Positions 17,649-26,151 of a DNA stretch of 64,000 nucleotides are shown piece after piece. This DNA is from Bacteroidales bacterium WCE2004. Lineage in GTDB: Bacteria; Bacteroidota; Bacteroidia; Bacteroidales; UBA932. Both the position numbers and the translations under genes were made by a program. The first letter of the stretch is position 1, and every line of letters begins with the position of its first letter. The stretch spans positions 310,001 to 374,000 of the forward strand of contig FUZR01000002.1 of assembly GCA_900167895.1 (NCBI GenBank). Reading direction: 5' to 3'. The notes under the pieces were generated by a model. The model did not search any database. It had not been told where the DNA came from and was given only the letters and a program-made list of their open reading frames with translations.

Positions 17649-18947
17649 TCATTTGCCCGCAGCCCCGCTGCGGGCTTTTTTGTGCAGGAAGATGGAGACG
17701 ATGGCGCAGAAGCCCATCAGGAAAGGATAATAGAGGTGCGGGATGATGGCGGCGGGCGAGATGCCCGCCAGGCCCGCCGCCATCAGCAGCTGCGCCCCGT
17801 ACGGGATCAGGCCCTGCACCAGGCAGGAGAAGGTGTCCAACAGACTGGCCGTCTTCTGCGGCGGCACGCCGAAGCGCTCCGCGATGTCGTGCGCGATGCC
17901 GCCGGTGGTGATGATCGCCACGGTGTTGTTGGCGGTGCAGAGGTTCGCCAGGCTCACGATGCCGGCGATGGCCGCCTCGGCGCCCCGCCGGCCGCGGATG
18001 CCCCTGGACAGTGTCCCGATGATGAAATCGAGGCCCCCGCCGACGCGGATCAGCTCCAGCAGGCCGCCGGCGAGCAGGGTCACGATGATCAGTTCCGACA
18101 TCCCGGCGATGCCCTGGCCCACGGCGCCGAGCCAGTCCACCCAGGTCAGGTCGCCCGAGGCGAAACCAATCATGGCCACGGTCGCGATGCCGGCCGACAG
18201 GACCACGGTGACGTTGAGCCCGCAGAGGGCCAGCACGATGATCAGCAGGTACGGGATCGCGCGGTACCAGTCCGCGGCAGCCTGGACGGGCGCCTCGCCC
18301 ACTTCCCCGCCCCGGATCACGTACAGGACGGTCACGGCCAGGAAGGCCGGCAGGACGATGCGCAGGTTCGCCCGGAACTTGTCACGCATCTCGCAGCCCG
18401 CCGCGCGCGTGGACGCGATGGTGGTATCGGAGATGAAGGAAAGGTTGTCGCCGAAGAAGGAGCCGCCCACGATCACGGCGGCCATATAGGCCTCCGGAAT
18501 GCCGCACTGGGCGGCGATGCCCGCGCCGATCGGGACCAGCGCCACGATGGTGCCCACGCTCGTGCCCATGGCCATCGAGATGAAGCAGGCGGTCACGAAC
18601 AGGCCGGAGAGGAGCCAGCGGGGCGGCACGGCGCCCAGCATCAGCGACACCGTTGCGTCCACGGCGCCGATCTGCCGGGCCGTCTGCGCGAAAGCGCCGG
18701 ACAGCAGGAAGATCCAGATCATCAGCAGCACGTTGGGATGCCCCGCTCCGCGGGAAAATGCGGCCAGGCGTTCCGCCAGCGGGCCGCGCATCACGGCGAT
18801 GCCGTACGCGCCCGCGATCAGGAACGCCGCGGAAACCGGCACCTTGTAGAAATCCCCCGCGACCACGGAAGACACGAGATACACCAGGAGAAAAACCGCT
18901 AACGGGCTAATGGCCAGCAGGCCCTTGGATACACTACCTTTCACCAT
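17649..18947 (-). CDS. nhaC: Na+/H+ antiporter, NhaC family
   Basis: Inner-membrane antiporter with about eleven hydrophobic segments over 432 residues from MVKGSVSKGLLAIS (start 18947; the longer reading adds a non-hydrophobic MCRQASR). Family signatures: SMAMGTSVGTIVALVPIG, GGSFFGDNLSFISDTT and NLCTANNTVAIITTGGIAHD, the two re-entrant ion-path regions of this transporter class. Known relatives exchange Na+ for H+, or couple malate/lactate in MleN-type members. In a genome with a sodium-pumping decarboxylase and a probable Na+-type V-ATPase, a sodium role fits. Its 3' end contains the hsp20 terminator. Confidence 0.88.
   Translation of the reverse strand: MVKGSVSKGLLAISPLAVFLLVYLVSSVVAGDFYKVPVSAAFLIAGAYGIAVMRGPLAERLAAFSRGAGHPNVLLMIWIFLLSGAFAQTARQIGAVDATVSLMLGAVPPRWLLSGLFVTACFISMAMGTSVGTIVALVPIGAGIAAQCGIPEAYMAAVIVGGSFFGDNLSFISDTTIASTRAAGCEMRDKFRANLRIVLPAFLAVTVLYVIRGGEVGEAPVQAAADWYRAIPYLLIIVLALCGLNVTVVLSAGIATVAMIGFASGDLTWVDWLGAVGQGIAGMSELIIVTLLAGGLLELIRVGGGLDFIIGTLSRGIRGRRGAEAAIAGIVSLANLCTANNTVAIITTGGIAHDIAERFGVPPQKTASLLDTFSCLVQGLIPYGAQLLMAAGLAGISPAAIIPHLYYPFLMGFCAIVSIFLHKKARSGAAGK
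17655..17681 (+). terminator. Rho-independent terminator of hsp20, inside the 3' end of nhaC
   Basis: Nine-base stem GCCCGCAGC / GCTGCGGGC with a CCC loop, followed by six T. It lies 25 bp after the hsp20 stop and overlaps the last codons of the convergent antiporter gene (stop at 17649). Confidence 0.85.
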
Positions 18948-18965
18948 TCTTGACGCTTGACGGCA

Positions 18966-18973
18966 CAAATTTA
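18966..18973 (-). promoter_or_regulatory. -7 element of the NhaC gene
   Basis: Minus-strand TAAATTTG, a perfect -7 motif, with 18 bp to the start codon. No convincing -33 TTTG at standard spacing. On the plus strand TATATTCG at 18985-18992 is a weaker candidate for the divergent metallo-hydrolase gene. Confidence 0.45.
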
Positions 18974-19011
18974 AAAAATTTCCCTATATTCGCTCTTCCA
19001 ACCGACTGCTT

Positions 19012-19758
19012 ATGTCCAAGCTATTCTCCACCCTGTTCGCCGCTGCGACCGCCGTCTCCTGCTCCATGCAGCAGCCGGCTTTCCCCGTTGCCAAGTTCAC
19101 CACGCCCTCCGGCGAAGAGGTCGCGGTCACGATGATCCACCACGGTTCCATCGCCTTGAGCTACAAAGGATTCAACATCCAGGTCGACCCCGTCCGGAAG
19201 ATGGGTGCGACCGAAATCGACTATACGGCCTTTCCCAAGGCCGACTGCATCCTGGTCACCCACGAACACGGCGACCACTTTGACCCCGACGCCATCAACT
19301 TCCTCTCCAAAGACGGCACCCGCGTGCTTCTCAATCCTGCGACGCAGGCCCTGCTGGGCCGCGGCGAAGCCGTCGCCAACGGCGACACCCTCCGCGTCGG
19401 CCCCTTCGGCCTGATTGCCGTCCCGGCCTACAATATCACCGAAGACCATCTCCAGTTCCACCCCAAGGGGCGTGACAACGGCTACATCCTCGACTTCGAC
19501 GGCCTGCGCATCTACATCTCCGGCGACACCGAAGACATCGTGGAGATGCGCTCCTTCGGTCCCGTCGACGTGGCCTTCCTCTCCACCAACCAGCCCTACA
19601 CGATGACCACCACCCAGTGCGTCGAAGCCGCGATGACGCTCCGTCCCAGGACCCTGGTCCCCTACCACCTCTCCGACACCGACATCCAGGAGATCAAGAA
19701 CGTCCTCGACTCCAACGACTCCGGCATCGAAGTCCTCCTCTACGAAGAGCTCCGCTAG
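19012..19758 (+). CDS. Metallo-beta-lactamase-fold hydrolase, putative lipoprotein
   Basis: 248 residues. N-terminal signal with lipobox AVSC (C17). The metal site is THEHGDHFDP (HxHxDH), with further ligands in the ISGDTED region and PYHLSD near the C-terminus, so the fold is UlaG/L-ascorbate-6-P-lactonase-like. The substrate cannot be read from the sequence. Lipidation would place it in the periplasm or at the outer membrane. It is a single gene, divergent from nhaC and followed by the repeat-rich non-coding stretch. Confidence 0.82.
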   Translation: MSKLFSTLFAAATAVSCSMQQPAFPVAKFTTPSGEEVAVTMIHHGSIALSYKGFNIQVDPVRKMGATEIDYTAFPKADCILVTHEHGDHFDPDAINFLSKDGTRVLLNPATQALLGRGEAVANGDTLRVGPFGLIAVPAYNITEDHLQFHPKGRDNGYILDFDGLRIYISGDTEDIVEMRSFGPVDVAFLSTNQPYTMTTTQCVEAAMTLRPRTLVPYHLSDTDIQEIKNVLDSNDSGIEVLLYEELR

Positions 19759-19812
19759 GACCCTCCCCGGCCCCGCCAGCCCCGCATCGTCATTCGATTA
19801 CCCTACTTCGTC

Positions 19813-19835
19813 ATTCGCCGGCTTGACCGGCGAAT
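19813..19835 (+). repeat. REP-like palindrome with CTTGA loop
   Basis: Nine-base stem ATTCGCCGG / CCGGCGAAT closing a CTTGA loop, preceded by CGTC. A partial unit TCGTCATTCG occurs 21 bp upstream (19787-19796) and again at 19808-19817. The same GTCAT-stem-CTTGA-stem plan recurs at 45479-45502 in reverse with a different stem, so this is a dispersed palindrome family. Confidence 0.6.
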
Positions 19836-19900
19836 CTCCACCTGCCGGCCCAGCCCAACCGTGAGCGGCAAGTAGCTATCGGTCAATCGATTAACGAAAC

Positions 19901-19927
19901 ATTATACCCCGATTTCGGGGGTATAAT
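19901..19927. repeat. Long AT/GC hairpin
   Basis: ATTATACCCCGA and its near-complement TCGGGGGTATAAT with a TT loop and one bulged base. Could act as a factor-independent stop for the upstream hydrolase mRNA, but the T-run after it is poor (AGTTTATTA). Confidence 0.45.
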
Positions 19928-20027
19928 AGTTTATTAACACGATATCAGTCAGAGCATTACGCCTCACGCTATGCACCAAGCGGCCGGGCGCGAATATCGT
20001 TTATTTCGCGCTCGGGCGCTCAGGCCC

Positions 20028-20115
20028 GGCAACGAGCGAGGCTGCGTCGAGCCCCCAGAGCTCGAACGCAGCCCTCAGCTCGTAACCGCCGGACGCAATG
20101 TCCGGCGGTGGTGCC
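20028..20115 (+). repeat. Double-hairpin element, copy A
   Basis: Starts GGCAACG, ends GGTGGTGCC. Hairpin 1 has outer stem ACGAGC/GCTCGT (20032-20037 with 20078-20083) and a 13-bp inner stem (20040-20052 with 20060-20073) around loop CCCCAGA. After CGTAA, hairpin 2 is CCGCCGGAC-GCAAT-GTCCGGCGG (about 20086-20109). Copy B has the same plan with a different but still paired inner stem. Confidence 0.7.
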
Positions 20116-20244
20116 TCCATCTGCCTCCCCCAAACCACTATCCCGCCTTGCATCCACACAATCTTTTCCCCCCCTCCTGCCCCCACCTTGTCCCTTATCC
20201 GCCGCACCCCGTTTTTACATATCCCTGATTCTCAATAACTTCCA

Positions 20245-20278
20245 ATTTTGCTCAGGGGAAAATTCCCCAAAGCAAAAT
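20245..20278. repeat. Two-part hairpin
   Basis: ATTTTGCT, CA, GGGGAA, AA, TTCCCC, AA, AGCAAAAT: an eight-base and a six-base stem separated by a symmetric internal loop. Lies between copies A and B of the double-hairpin element. Function unknown. Confidence 0.5.
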
Positions 20279-20517
20279 CAGAACCCACTCGCCCTCAATC
20301 ACTTACAAAAACGGCCCGTTCCCATTATGTAGAAGAAAGAGGCTGGGAAAAGCGGCAGCTGCCCGGAAAGGGTTGGTGGGTGTTTTTCGTAAGTTGTTTG
20401 TGGATGGGTGATTAGGGAAAGTGACGGGGTGAAAAATGAACCAGTCAGTTCGCGCAAGGTGTTGATGATGTGATGTTTATGAAAAACGAACGAGCCTGGT
20501 GAGGCTGGGCAGCATCT

Positions 20518-20548
20518 GGCACCACCGCCGGCGATCACAGGGGTGACC
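20518..20548 (-). repeat. Double-hairpin element, partial copy C
   Basis: Minus strand retains GCCGGCGGTGGTGCCAGAT, matching the 3' end of copies A and B, preceded by a short hairpin GGTCAC-CCCT-GTGATC. The rest of the element is missing. Confidence 0.5.
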
Positions 20549-20579
20549 TGGTGGGACTGGTATGGACCGGGCAGGATTT

Positions 20580-20662
20580 GGCACCACCGCCGGACATCGC
20601 GTCCGGCGGTTACGAGCGATGTCCGCCTGAGAGTTGGGGCTCTCAGGCGGACGCCCGTTGCC
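20580..20662 (-). repeat. Double-hairpin element, copy B
   Basis: On the minus strand it starts GGCAACG and ends GGTGGTGCC like copy A. Outer stem ACGGGC/GCTCGT (one G-T pair), inner stem GTCCGCCTGAGAG / CTCTCAGGCGGAC around loop CCCCAA, linker CGTAA, then hairpin 2 CCGCCGGAC-GCGAT-GTCCGGCGG. It faces copy A across about 460 bp. Confidence 0.7.
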
Positions 20663-20786
20663 GACAAGCAAGGTGGCTGCCCAGGAGAGAAAAAGTCGGG
20701 GTTGCCGGGCACAAAATGGGGGTCTGGTGCCCCTGGGTGAGGGAAGAAGGCGGCGAGAGGAGGGAGGAAGGGCGACGGGAGCGGGA

Positions 20787-20975
20787 TCAGTCGTCGGGGG
20801 TGACGGGCTTGAGGCGGTGGCGGTCGTAGGCCTTGCGGGATTTGTGGAGGACGGCGCGGAAGCGGACGGGCTTGCCGTGCGCCTCGATCTCTTCGAGGCG
20901 GGCGGCCCGGCGGTTCGCTTTCAGGTAGTCGTCCTCCGTGATGCGGAGGCGCTTGGAGGCTTTCTTGCGCGCCAT
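20787..20975 (-). CDS. Small basic protein, conserved-hypothetical type
   Basis: 62 residues beginning MARKKASKRLRITEDDYLKAN, very rich in Lys and Arg, with no signal or membrane segment. It resembles short conserved Bacteroidota proteins with an LRI..DDYL.ANRRA pattern, but no function is known to me; nucleic-acid binding is a guess from charge. Its ATG lies 3 bp after the luxS stop, so it is probably the last gene of the thrE-mtnN-luxS run. Confidence 0.65.
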   Translation of the reverse strand: MARKKASKRLRITEDDYLKANRRAARLEEIEAHGKPVRFRAVLHKSRKAYDRHRLKPVTPDD

Positions 20976-20978
20976 GGC

Positions 20979-21458
20979 TCAGGCGGGATACTGGAGGTTG
21001 GCGTCGGTGGCCTGCTCCAGCACTTCGTGGAGGTATTTTGCGGCTTCCCAGCGCGCCATCGGCAGGTCGTGCAGCAGGTAGTTGCCGCAGTCGCGCGCCG
21101 CGGCGCCGGGCACCTCGCCCTCGTATTCCGCGATGAAGCGGAAGGTCTCCCGCAGGAGCGGCAGGATGTCGGCCGAAGTGAGGTCGCCGCGCAGCAGCAG
21201 GTAGCAGCCGGTCAGGCAGCCCATCGGGCCGAAATAGACCACGCGGTCCGCCCACACGGGGTGGTTGCGCAGGAAGGTGGCGGCCAGGTGCTCGATGGTG
21301 TGGATGGCGCCCTGTCCCAGGGCGGGCTCGCGGTTGGGCTCCTTCATCCGGATGTCGAAGGTGGTGACCACCTCGCCGCCGACGGCGTCCTGACGGGACA
21401 CGTAGACGCCGCGCAGCAGCTTGCCGTGGTCGATGGTAAAGCTCGGTATCTTGTTCAT
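20979..21458 (-). CDS. luxS: S-ribosylhomocysteine lyase
   Basis: Metal-dependent lyase of the activated methyl cycle that yields homocysteine and DPD, the precursor of autoinducer-2. 159 residues, normal size. Zn ligands are in [14 protein letters not shown] (two His) and the cysteine region [13 protein letters not shown]. The start codon shares one base with the mtnN stop. Pairing with mtnN reconstitutes SAH detoxification in one operon. Confidence 0.97.
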   Translation of the reverse strand: MNKIPSFTIDHGKLLRGVYVSRQDAVGGEVVTTFDIRMKEPNREPALGQGAIHTIEHLAATFLRNHPVWADRVVYFGPMGCLTGCYLLLRGDLTSADILPLLRETFRFIAEYEGEVPGAAARDCGNYLLHDLPMARWEAAKYLHEVLEQATDANLQYPA

Positions 21459-22081
21459 TACAGCTTATCTATCAATAATTTGAGGAAAGAGAAAGAATCG
21501 TCGGCAACCTTCGCCCAGAAATCCTTGTAGAGCGCCGTCGCATCCTGGCCGGAGCCGTGGACGTCGCTGATCATCCGGAAGCTCAGGAAGGGCACGCCGT
21601 AGTGGTGGCACACCTGCGCGATGGCCGCGGACTCCATGTCGCAGGCCAGCGCGTCGGGATAGATCTCCAGCACGCGGGCGTCGTCTTCCGGGTCGGTCAG
21701 GAACTGGTCGCCCGTGCAGATGAGCCCGCTGCGGACCGGCAGGGCGGTCTGCAGGGTGAGCGCCGCGCGCAGCAGCGCCGGATCGGCGTCGAAGCGCTGC
21801 GGCAGCCCCTGGACCTGCCCCGGGAGGTTGCCCTCGCCGCACCACACGTCGTGGTAGGCGGTCTGGCCGCCGATCACGATGTCGAACACGTTCAGGCCCG
21901 CACCCACGCCGCCGGCGCAGCCGGAATTGATGATGCAGTCGGGGTGCTCCGTCAGAATAAACTCCGTGGCCGCGCGCGCCGCGTCGGCCTTGCCGATACC
22001 GGACTTGATAACGCCGGTCACCCCGGCCCTGCGCAGCGCCTCGTATTCCGAGGTCATCGCGACGATCAAACCTTTCTTCAT
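21458..22081 (-). CDS. mtnN: 5'-methylthioadenosine/S-adenosylhomocysteine nucleosidase
   Basis: Cleaves SAH to adenine and S-ribosylhomocysteine, the LuxS substrate. 207 residues, slightly shorter than the usual about 230. Nucleosidase motifs [20 protein letters not shown] and [15 protein letters not shown] (ligand-binding Met-Glu) are present, as is a late Asp in MISDVHGSG. Between the thrE-type gene (12-bp gap) and luxS (1-bp overlap). Confidence 0.93.
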   Translation of the reverse strand: MKKGLIVAMTSEYEALRRAGVTGVIKSGIGKADAARAATEFILTEHPDCIINSGCAGGVGAGLNVFDIVIGGQTAYHDVWCGEGNLPGQVQGLPQRFDADPALLRAALTLQTALPVRSGLICTGDQFLTDPEDDARVLEIYPDALACDMESAAIAQVCHHYGVPFLSFRMISDVHGSGQDATALYKDFWAKVADDSFSFLKLLIDKL

Positions 22082-22093
22082 AATCAGACAATA

Positions 22094-23395
22094 TCAATGG
22101 ACATTGCGCCCCGGACGCGGCTGCCTGCCGGAGAAGAGGCGCTGCGGGAGCTCCATCGCCAGGATGATGCCCAGGACGATGGCGACGGCGGCCTTGACGG
22201 CGCCGAAGCCGGTGGACAGGGCCAGCGGCAGCTGCGCGGCCACCAGGTAATAGGTGCACCAGAAGATGCCGGCCCCCGGCACCAGCGGGAAGATGCCGCA
22301 GAGCAGGAACACCTGCGCCGGGCACTTCTGGTCGATGGCGGAAACGCGGGAGATGACGCAGATCAGCACGGAAGCGAGGATGATGGCCACCGTGGGGCCG
22401 ACCGCGGCATAGCGGGTCAGCACCAGGTAGAGACACCAGCCGATGGCGCCGATCAGGCCGGCGCCGGCATACTGGGCGCGCGGCACGCCGAACAGCGCGG
22501 CGAAGGCGAGCGTGCCCAGGAAGGCGGCGGCCGTCTGGACGGCCAGGCCGGCCGTCTCCGGATTGACGGTCATCCCCTGCAGGGCGATCATCCCGCCGAA
22601 GGCCCAGCCGTCCAGCAGGAAGCTGAACGCCACGCCGAGAGCGATGCAGAAGAAGCCGAGCAGCGCATCCGTCAGGCGCGTCATGCCGGCGATGTAGTCG
22701 GAATTGGCCAGGTCGCGCACGCCGTTGACGAACGGCACGCCCGGAATGAGCGGCATCACCGCGCCGATGATCATATTGCTGAGGCTGCCGCCGAAACCGA
22801 TGCGGTAGAACACCACGCAGAGGAGCGTGGCGAGCAGGGCGTTGGCCATCCCGCCCACGATCTTGGACAGGTAGCGGCTGCTGACCAGCAGGATGAATAC
22901 ATAAAGGAGCGCGCCCACCACGAAGGTGGCGGCGCAGTCCAGCCAGCCGCCGCCGAACACGGCGCAGAACGCGGAAGCGCCCAGCGCCGAGCCGAAGATC
23001 TGCTCCCAGGCCGGCTTGGCCGGAGACTCGCGGATCAGCTTCAGGCGCAGGCGCGCCTGCTCCAGCGAACAGAGCCCATAGGCGATGTCGTAGCTGAGGC
23101 GGTTGACCGCCACGACCTTGGAAAGCTGGATCCCGCGGATCGGGATGAATTCCACATTGGCATAAGTCTGCGCCTGCCCGCCGCCCGCAGGGACCTTGTC
23201 CATCGTCCCGGTCGTGAAGATGCCGTTGCTGAGGACGAAGAAACTGCCGGAATCCACGCCGTAGGCCGACGCGATGCGCGCCATGATGTCTTCGACGCGG
23301 GAAATCTCCGCGCCGTTCTCCAGCAGGATGTGGCCGGCCTCGGCCGCCACCTCCAGCACTTCGGAGAAATTGCCTTGCTGTTGTTGTCCTTCCAT
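22094..23395 (-). CDS. Threonine/serine exporter family protein (ThrE_1 and ThrE_2 domains)
   Basis: 433 residues starting MEGQQQQGNFSEVLEVAAEAG. The N-terminal soluble and first membrane part matches the ThrE/YjjP module (AGHILLENGAEISRVEDIM); the C-terminal half with four to five hydrophobic segments matches the YjjB-like module. Together about ten membrane segments, as in fused Corynebacterium ThrE. Likely exports threonine, serine or a related small acid (family inference). An upstream reading adds a Ser/Arg-rich stretch and is rejected. The -7 element ends 5 bp before the ATG. Confidence 0.85.
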   Translation of the reverse strand: MEGQQQQGNFSEVLEVAAEAGHILLENGAEISRVEDIMARIASAYGVDSGSFFVLSNGIFTTGTMDKVPAGGGQAQTYANVEFIPIRGIQLSKVVAVNRLSYDIAYGLCSLEQARLRLKLIRESPAKPAWEQIFGSALGASAFCAVFGGGWLDCAATFVVGALLYVFILLVSSRYLSKIVGGMANALLATLLCVVFYRIGFGGSLSNMIIGAVMPLIPGVPFVNGVRDLANSDYIAGMTRLTDALLGFFCIALGVAFSFLLDGWAFGGMIALQGMTVNPETAGLAVQTAAAFLGTLAFAALFGVPRAQYAGAGLIGAIGWCLYLVLTRYAAVGPTVAIILASVLICVISRVSAIDQKCPAQVFLLCGIFPLVPGAGIFWCTYYLVAAQLPLALSTGFGAVKAAVAIVLGIILAMELPQRLFSGRQPRPGRNVH

Positions 23396-23400
23396 GAATG

Positions 23401-23408
23401 CAAATTTA
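23401..23408 (-). promoter_or_regulatory. -7 element of the thrE-mtnN-luxS operon
   Basis: Minus-strand TAAATTTG, perfect -7 match, 5 bp before the start codon at 23395, predicting a leaderless or nearly leaderless mRNA. Confidence 0.5.
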
Positions 23409-23421
23409 CACAAAAAAACCG

Positions 23422-23429
23422 TACCTTTG
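23422..23429 (+). promoter_or_regulatory. -7 element of the HAD phosphatase gene
   Basis: TACCTTTG, perfect -7 match, 9 bp before the ATG at 23439. It lies only 13 bp from the oppositely directed -7 element, so the two promoters overlap. Confidence 0.55.
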
Positions 23430-23438
23430 CCACCCTTT

Positions 23439-24080
23439 ATGATCCGCGACCTCATCTTCGATTTTGACGGCACCCTGGCCGACACCTCGCTCGGCATCGT
23501 CCGCTGCACGCAGGCGACCCTGCGCGAGCTGGGCGTCCCGGAATCCACCCCCGAGCGCATCTGCGCCACCATCGGCCTGCCGCTGCCCGACTGCTTCGCG
23601 CGCGGCACGGACACGCCACCCGAACTCGTCGCCGCGGCCTGCGACACCTACCGCCGACTGTTCGACGACATCGCCGTCCCCTGCATCGTCCTCTTCCCCG
23701 GCGCCGCCGAGACGCTCGCGGAGCTCCGCTCGCGCGGCTTCCGGATGTCCATCGCCACCTCGCGCGGCAGCCGCTCCCTGCGCATGCTGCTCGGGCGGAT
23801 GGGCGTGCTGGACTACTTCTGCGCGATGGCCGCCTCCGACACCGTCACCCGCCACAAACCGGCCCCGGACCCCGCCCTGAGCGTGCTGGAGCAGACAGGC
23901 GGCCGGGCGGCGGAAAGCGTGGTCGTCGGAGACACCGTCTTCGACATCCGGATGGGACAGGCGGCGGGCTGCCGCACCTGCGGCGTGACCTGGGGCAACC
24001 AGGACCGCGCGCAGCTGCAGACGGCCGCCCCGGACTGGATCCTCGACCGCATCGAGGATCTTCCCGGAATCCTCGGCTGA
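23439..24080 (+). CDS. HAD-family phosphatase, phosphoglycolate-phosphatase-like
   Basis: 213 residues. HAD motif I is DFDGTLADT near the N-terminus, motif II is ATSRG, motif III is the Lys in RHKPAPDP, and motif IV is VVGDTVFDIRMG; a helical cap domain lies between I and II. The substrate may be phosphoglycolate, a nucleotide or a sugar phosphate; the sequence does not decide. Monocistronic, divergent from the thrE operon, with an mRNA leader of only a few bases predicted. A longer in-frame reading runs into the neighbour and is rejected. Confidence 0.88.
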   Translation: MIRDLIFDFDGTLADTSLGIVRCTQATLRELGVPESTPERICATIGLPLPDCFARGTDTPPELVAAACDTYRRLFDDIAVPCIVLFPGAAETLAELRSRGFRMSIATSRGSRSLRMLLGRMGVLDYFCAMAASDTVTRHKPAPDPALSVLEQTGGRAAESVVVGDTVFDIRMGQAAGCRTCGVTWGNQDRAQLQTAAPDWILDRIEDLPGILG

Positions 24081-24154
24081 CGCCATCCGAACGGGCTTCC
24101 TGCAGAAAAAGGGGATTTTTTTCTCCCCGCCCCCGCGCGTACCGGAATTTTTAG

Positions 24155-24162
24155 TATATTTG
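24155..24162 (+). promoter_or_regulatory. -7 element of the methylmalonyl-CoA decarboxylase operon
   Basis: TATATTTG, perfect -7 match, 29 bp before the mmdA ATG. The -33 region is GC-rich and lacks TTTG. Confidence 0.5.
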
Positions 24163-24191
24163 CCCGATTGTTTGTTTTGTATTACCGAATT

Positions 24192-25754
24192 ATGAGTATC
24201 CAACAAGATAAAATCCAGGAACTGGTCGAACGCCGCGCATCCGCGAAACTCGGCGGCGGCCAGAAGCGCATCGACGCCCAGCACCAGAAGGGCAAGCTCA
24301 CCGCGCGTGAGCGCATCGCCCTGCTGCTCGATGCGGACAGCTTCGAAGAGTTTGACATGTTCGTGCAGCACCGCTGCACCAACTTCGGGATGGACGCGAC
24401 CCATCCGGACGGCGACGGCGTCGTGACCGGACAGGGTACGATCGACGGCCGTCCCGTCTTCGTGTTTGCCCAGGACTTCACCGTCAACGGCGGTTCCCTG
24501 AGCAAGACCATGTCCGAGAAGATCTGCAAGGTCATGGACATGGCCGTCCGCGCCGGCGCGCCGGTGATCGGACTCAACGATTCGGGCGGAGCCCGTATCC
24601 AGGAGGGCATCGACGCCCTCGCCGGCTACGGTGAGATCTTCGAGCGCAACATCCTCGCCAGCGGCGTGGTGCCCCAGATCAGCGGCATCTTCGGTCCCTG
24701 CGCGGGCGGCGCCGTGTACTCCCCGGCCCTGACCGACTTCACCCTGATGGTGCAGAACACCTCTTACATGTTCCTCACCGGCCCGGCGGTCGTCAAGTCC
24801 GTCACGGGCGAGGACGTGGACCAGGAAAGCCTCGGCGGCGCCGGCGTGCACGCCTCCAAGTCCGGCGTGGCGCACTTCAGCGCCCCGTCCGAGGAGGAAG
24901 GCATCCAGACGATCCGCACCCTGCTCTCCTACCTCCCGCAGAACAATCTCGAGACCGCGCCCGAGCGTCCGACGCAGGACCCGGTCGGCCGCGTGGACGA
25001 CGCCCTCAACGACATCGTCCCCGACAGCCCCAACAAGGCCTACGACATGTACGGCGTGATCCGCAGCATCGTGGATGACGGCGAGTTCTTCGAGGTCCAC
25101 AAGAACTTCGCGAAGAACATCATCGTCGGCTTCGCCCACATGGGCGGCCGCAGCGTGGGCATCGTGGCCAACCAGCCCGGCGTGCTCGCCGGCGTGCTCG
25201 ACATCAACGCCTCCCGCAAGGGCGCCCGCTTCGTGCGCTTCTGCGACGCGTTCAACATCCCGCTGGTCACCCTCGTGGACGTCCCGGGCTTCCTGCCCGG
25301 CACCCAGCAGGAATACGGCGCCATCATCACCAACGGCGCCAAGCTCCTCTTCGCCTATGGCGAGGCTACGGTCCCCAAGGTGACCGTGACCCTGCGCAAG
25401 AGCTACGGCGGCGCGCACATCGTGATGAGCTGCAAGCAGCTGCGCGGCGACATCAACTACGCCTGGCCGACGGCCAACATCGCCGTGATGGGCGCCGAGG
25501 GCGCCGTGGGCATCCTCTATGGCAAGGAGATCAAGGCCGAGCCGGATCCCGCCAAGCAGGCCGAGATCGCCGAGGCGCGCAAGCAGGAATACAACGACCT
25601 CTTCTGCAACCCCTACCAGGCTGCGCAGAAAGGATATATCGAGGACGTCATCGAGCCGCGCAACACGCGCTTCCGCGTGATCCGCGCCCTCGCCACCCTC
25701 GAAGGCAAACGACAGGAAATCCCCGCGAAGAAACATGACAACCTCCCTCTTTAG
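24192..25754 (+). CDS. mmdA: Methylmalonyl-CoA decarboxylase / propionyl-CoA carboxylase carboxyltransferase subunit
   Basis: Carboxyltransferase moving CO2 from methylmalonyl-CoA to biotin. 520 residues from [20 protein letters not shown]; an upstream ATG at 24168 adds only a non-conserved MFVLYYRI. Acyl-CoA and oxyanion motifs [40 protein letters not shown] and [12 protein letters not shown] are intact. Genes for OadG-like, biotin carrier and OadB-like subunits follow, with no biotin carboxylase, so this is a sodium-pumping decarboxylase rather than a carboxylase. It would serve the succinate-to-propionate route. The next gene overlaps it by 20 bp. Confidence 0.94.
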   Translation: MSIQQDKIQELVERRASAKLGGGQKRIDAQHQKGKLTARERIALLLDADSFEEFDMFVQHRCTNFGMDATHPDGDGVVTGQGTIDGRPVFVFAQDFTVNGGSLSKTMSEKICKVMDMAVRAGAPVIGLNDSGGARIQEGIDALAGYGEIFERNILASGVVPQISGIFGPCAGGAVYSPALTDFTLMVQNTSYMFLTGPAVVKSVTGEDVDQESLGGAGVHASKSGVAHFSAPSEEEGIQTIRTLLSYLPQNNLETAPERPTQDPVGRVDDALNDIVPDSPNKAYDMYGVIRSIVDDGEFFEVHKNFAKNIIVGFAHMGGRSVGIVANQPGVLAGVLDINASRKGARFVRFCDAFNIPLVTLVDVPGFLPGTQQEYGAIITNGAKLLFAYGEATVPKVTVTLRKSYGGAHIVMSCKQLRGDINYAWPTANIAVMGAEGAVGILYGKEIKAEPDPAKQAEIAEARKQEYNDLFCNPYQAAQKGYIEDVIEPRNTRFRVIRALATLEGKRQEIPAKKHDNLPL

Positions 25755-26151
25755 TCTGATGCTTCTCACCGCGGGCGGTGACCGGATGGCAGTGACCGAT
25801 CCGCACGGATGGACCCTGACGATCATCAGCGTCTCCTGCGTCTTCACGGCCCTGATCATCCTTTACTTCATCTACAATTTCTCCGGCAACATCTTCTCGG
25901 GCAAATACAAGCGCAAGCCGAAGGCCCCGAAAGCCGCCAAGGGAGAGATCAGCGGTGAAGTGGCGGCCGCAATCGCCATGGCCCTGGAGGCCGAGGCGGG
26001 CGGCGAGACCGAGGCGGCCATCGCCACGGCCCTGCACCTCTATCTGTCCGACGCCGTCCACGATGTGGAGCCGGGCGTCATCACCCTGCGCCGGAGCCCG
26101 TCCGCATGGGACAACAAGCAGTTGAATTTCAGAAAATTACCCAGAAAATGA
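25735..26151 (+). CDS. OadG-like gamma/delta subunit of the sodium-pumping decarboxylase
   Basis: 138 residues. A single membrane helix (about 28-50, [20 protein letters not shown]) is followed by a basic [13 protein letters not shown] stretch and an Ala/Glu-rich tail, the plan of OadG/MmdD-type assembly subunits that link the soluble carboxyltransferase to the membrane pump. It starts inside the end of mmdA and its TGA overlaps the next ATG, so all are translated together. Sequence identity in this family is low, so the call rests on topology and gene order. Confidence 0.82.
   Translation: MTTSLFSLMLLTAGGDRMAVTDPHGWTLTIISVSCVFTALIILYFIYNFSGNIFSGKYKRKPKAPKAAKGEISGEVAAAIAMALEAEAGGETEAAIATALHLYLSDAVHDVEPGVITLRRSPSAWDNKQLNFRKLPRK

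Larger units (their letters stand above)
19759..20786. other. Repeat-rich stretch without a convincing gene
   Basis: About 1 kb in which open frames are short and lack family resemblance. It holds a REP-like palindrome (19813-19835), hairpins at 19901-19927, 19988-20011 and 20245-20278, two inverted copies of a double-hairpin element (20028-20115 and 20580-20662), a partial third copy (20518-20548), and pyrimidine-rich and purine-rich tracts flanking them. Best read as accumulated structured repeats, possibly a non-coding RNA or mobile-element remnant. Confidence 0.6.

Noticed and set aside
20028..20662. Integron attC sites
   Set aside because: No RYYYAAC/GTTRRRY core sites at the ends, no integrase, and a second conserved hairpin that attC sites lack.
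20299..21255. Long minus-strand frame covering the repeat-rich stretch
   Set aside because: Pro/Arg/Gly-rich with no signal or domain; it runs through the inverted repeats and over luxS in another frame.
24107..24129. Terminator after the HAD phosphatase gene
   Set aside because: The short GGGGA/TCCCC stem has its T-run in the loop, and a GC-rich stretch follows, so it does not fit a factor-independent terminator.
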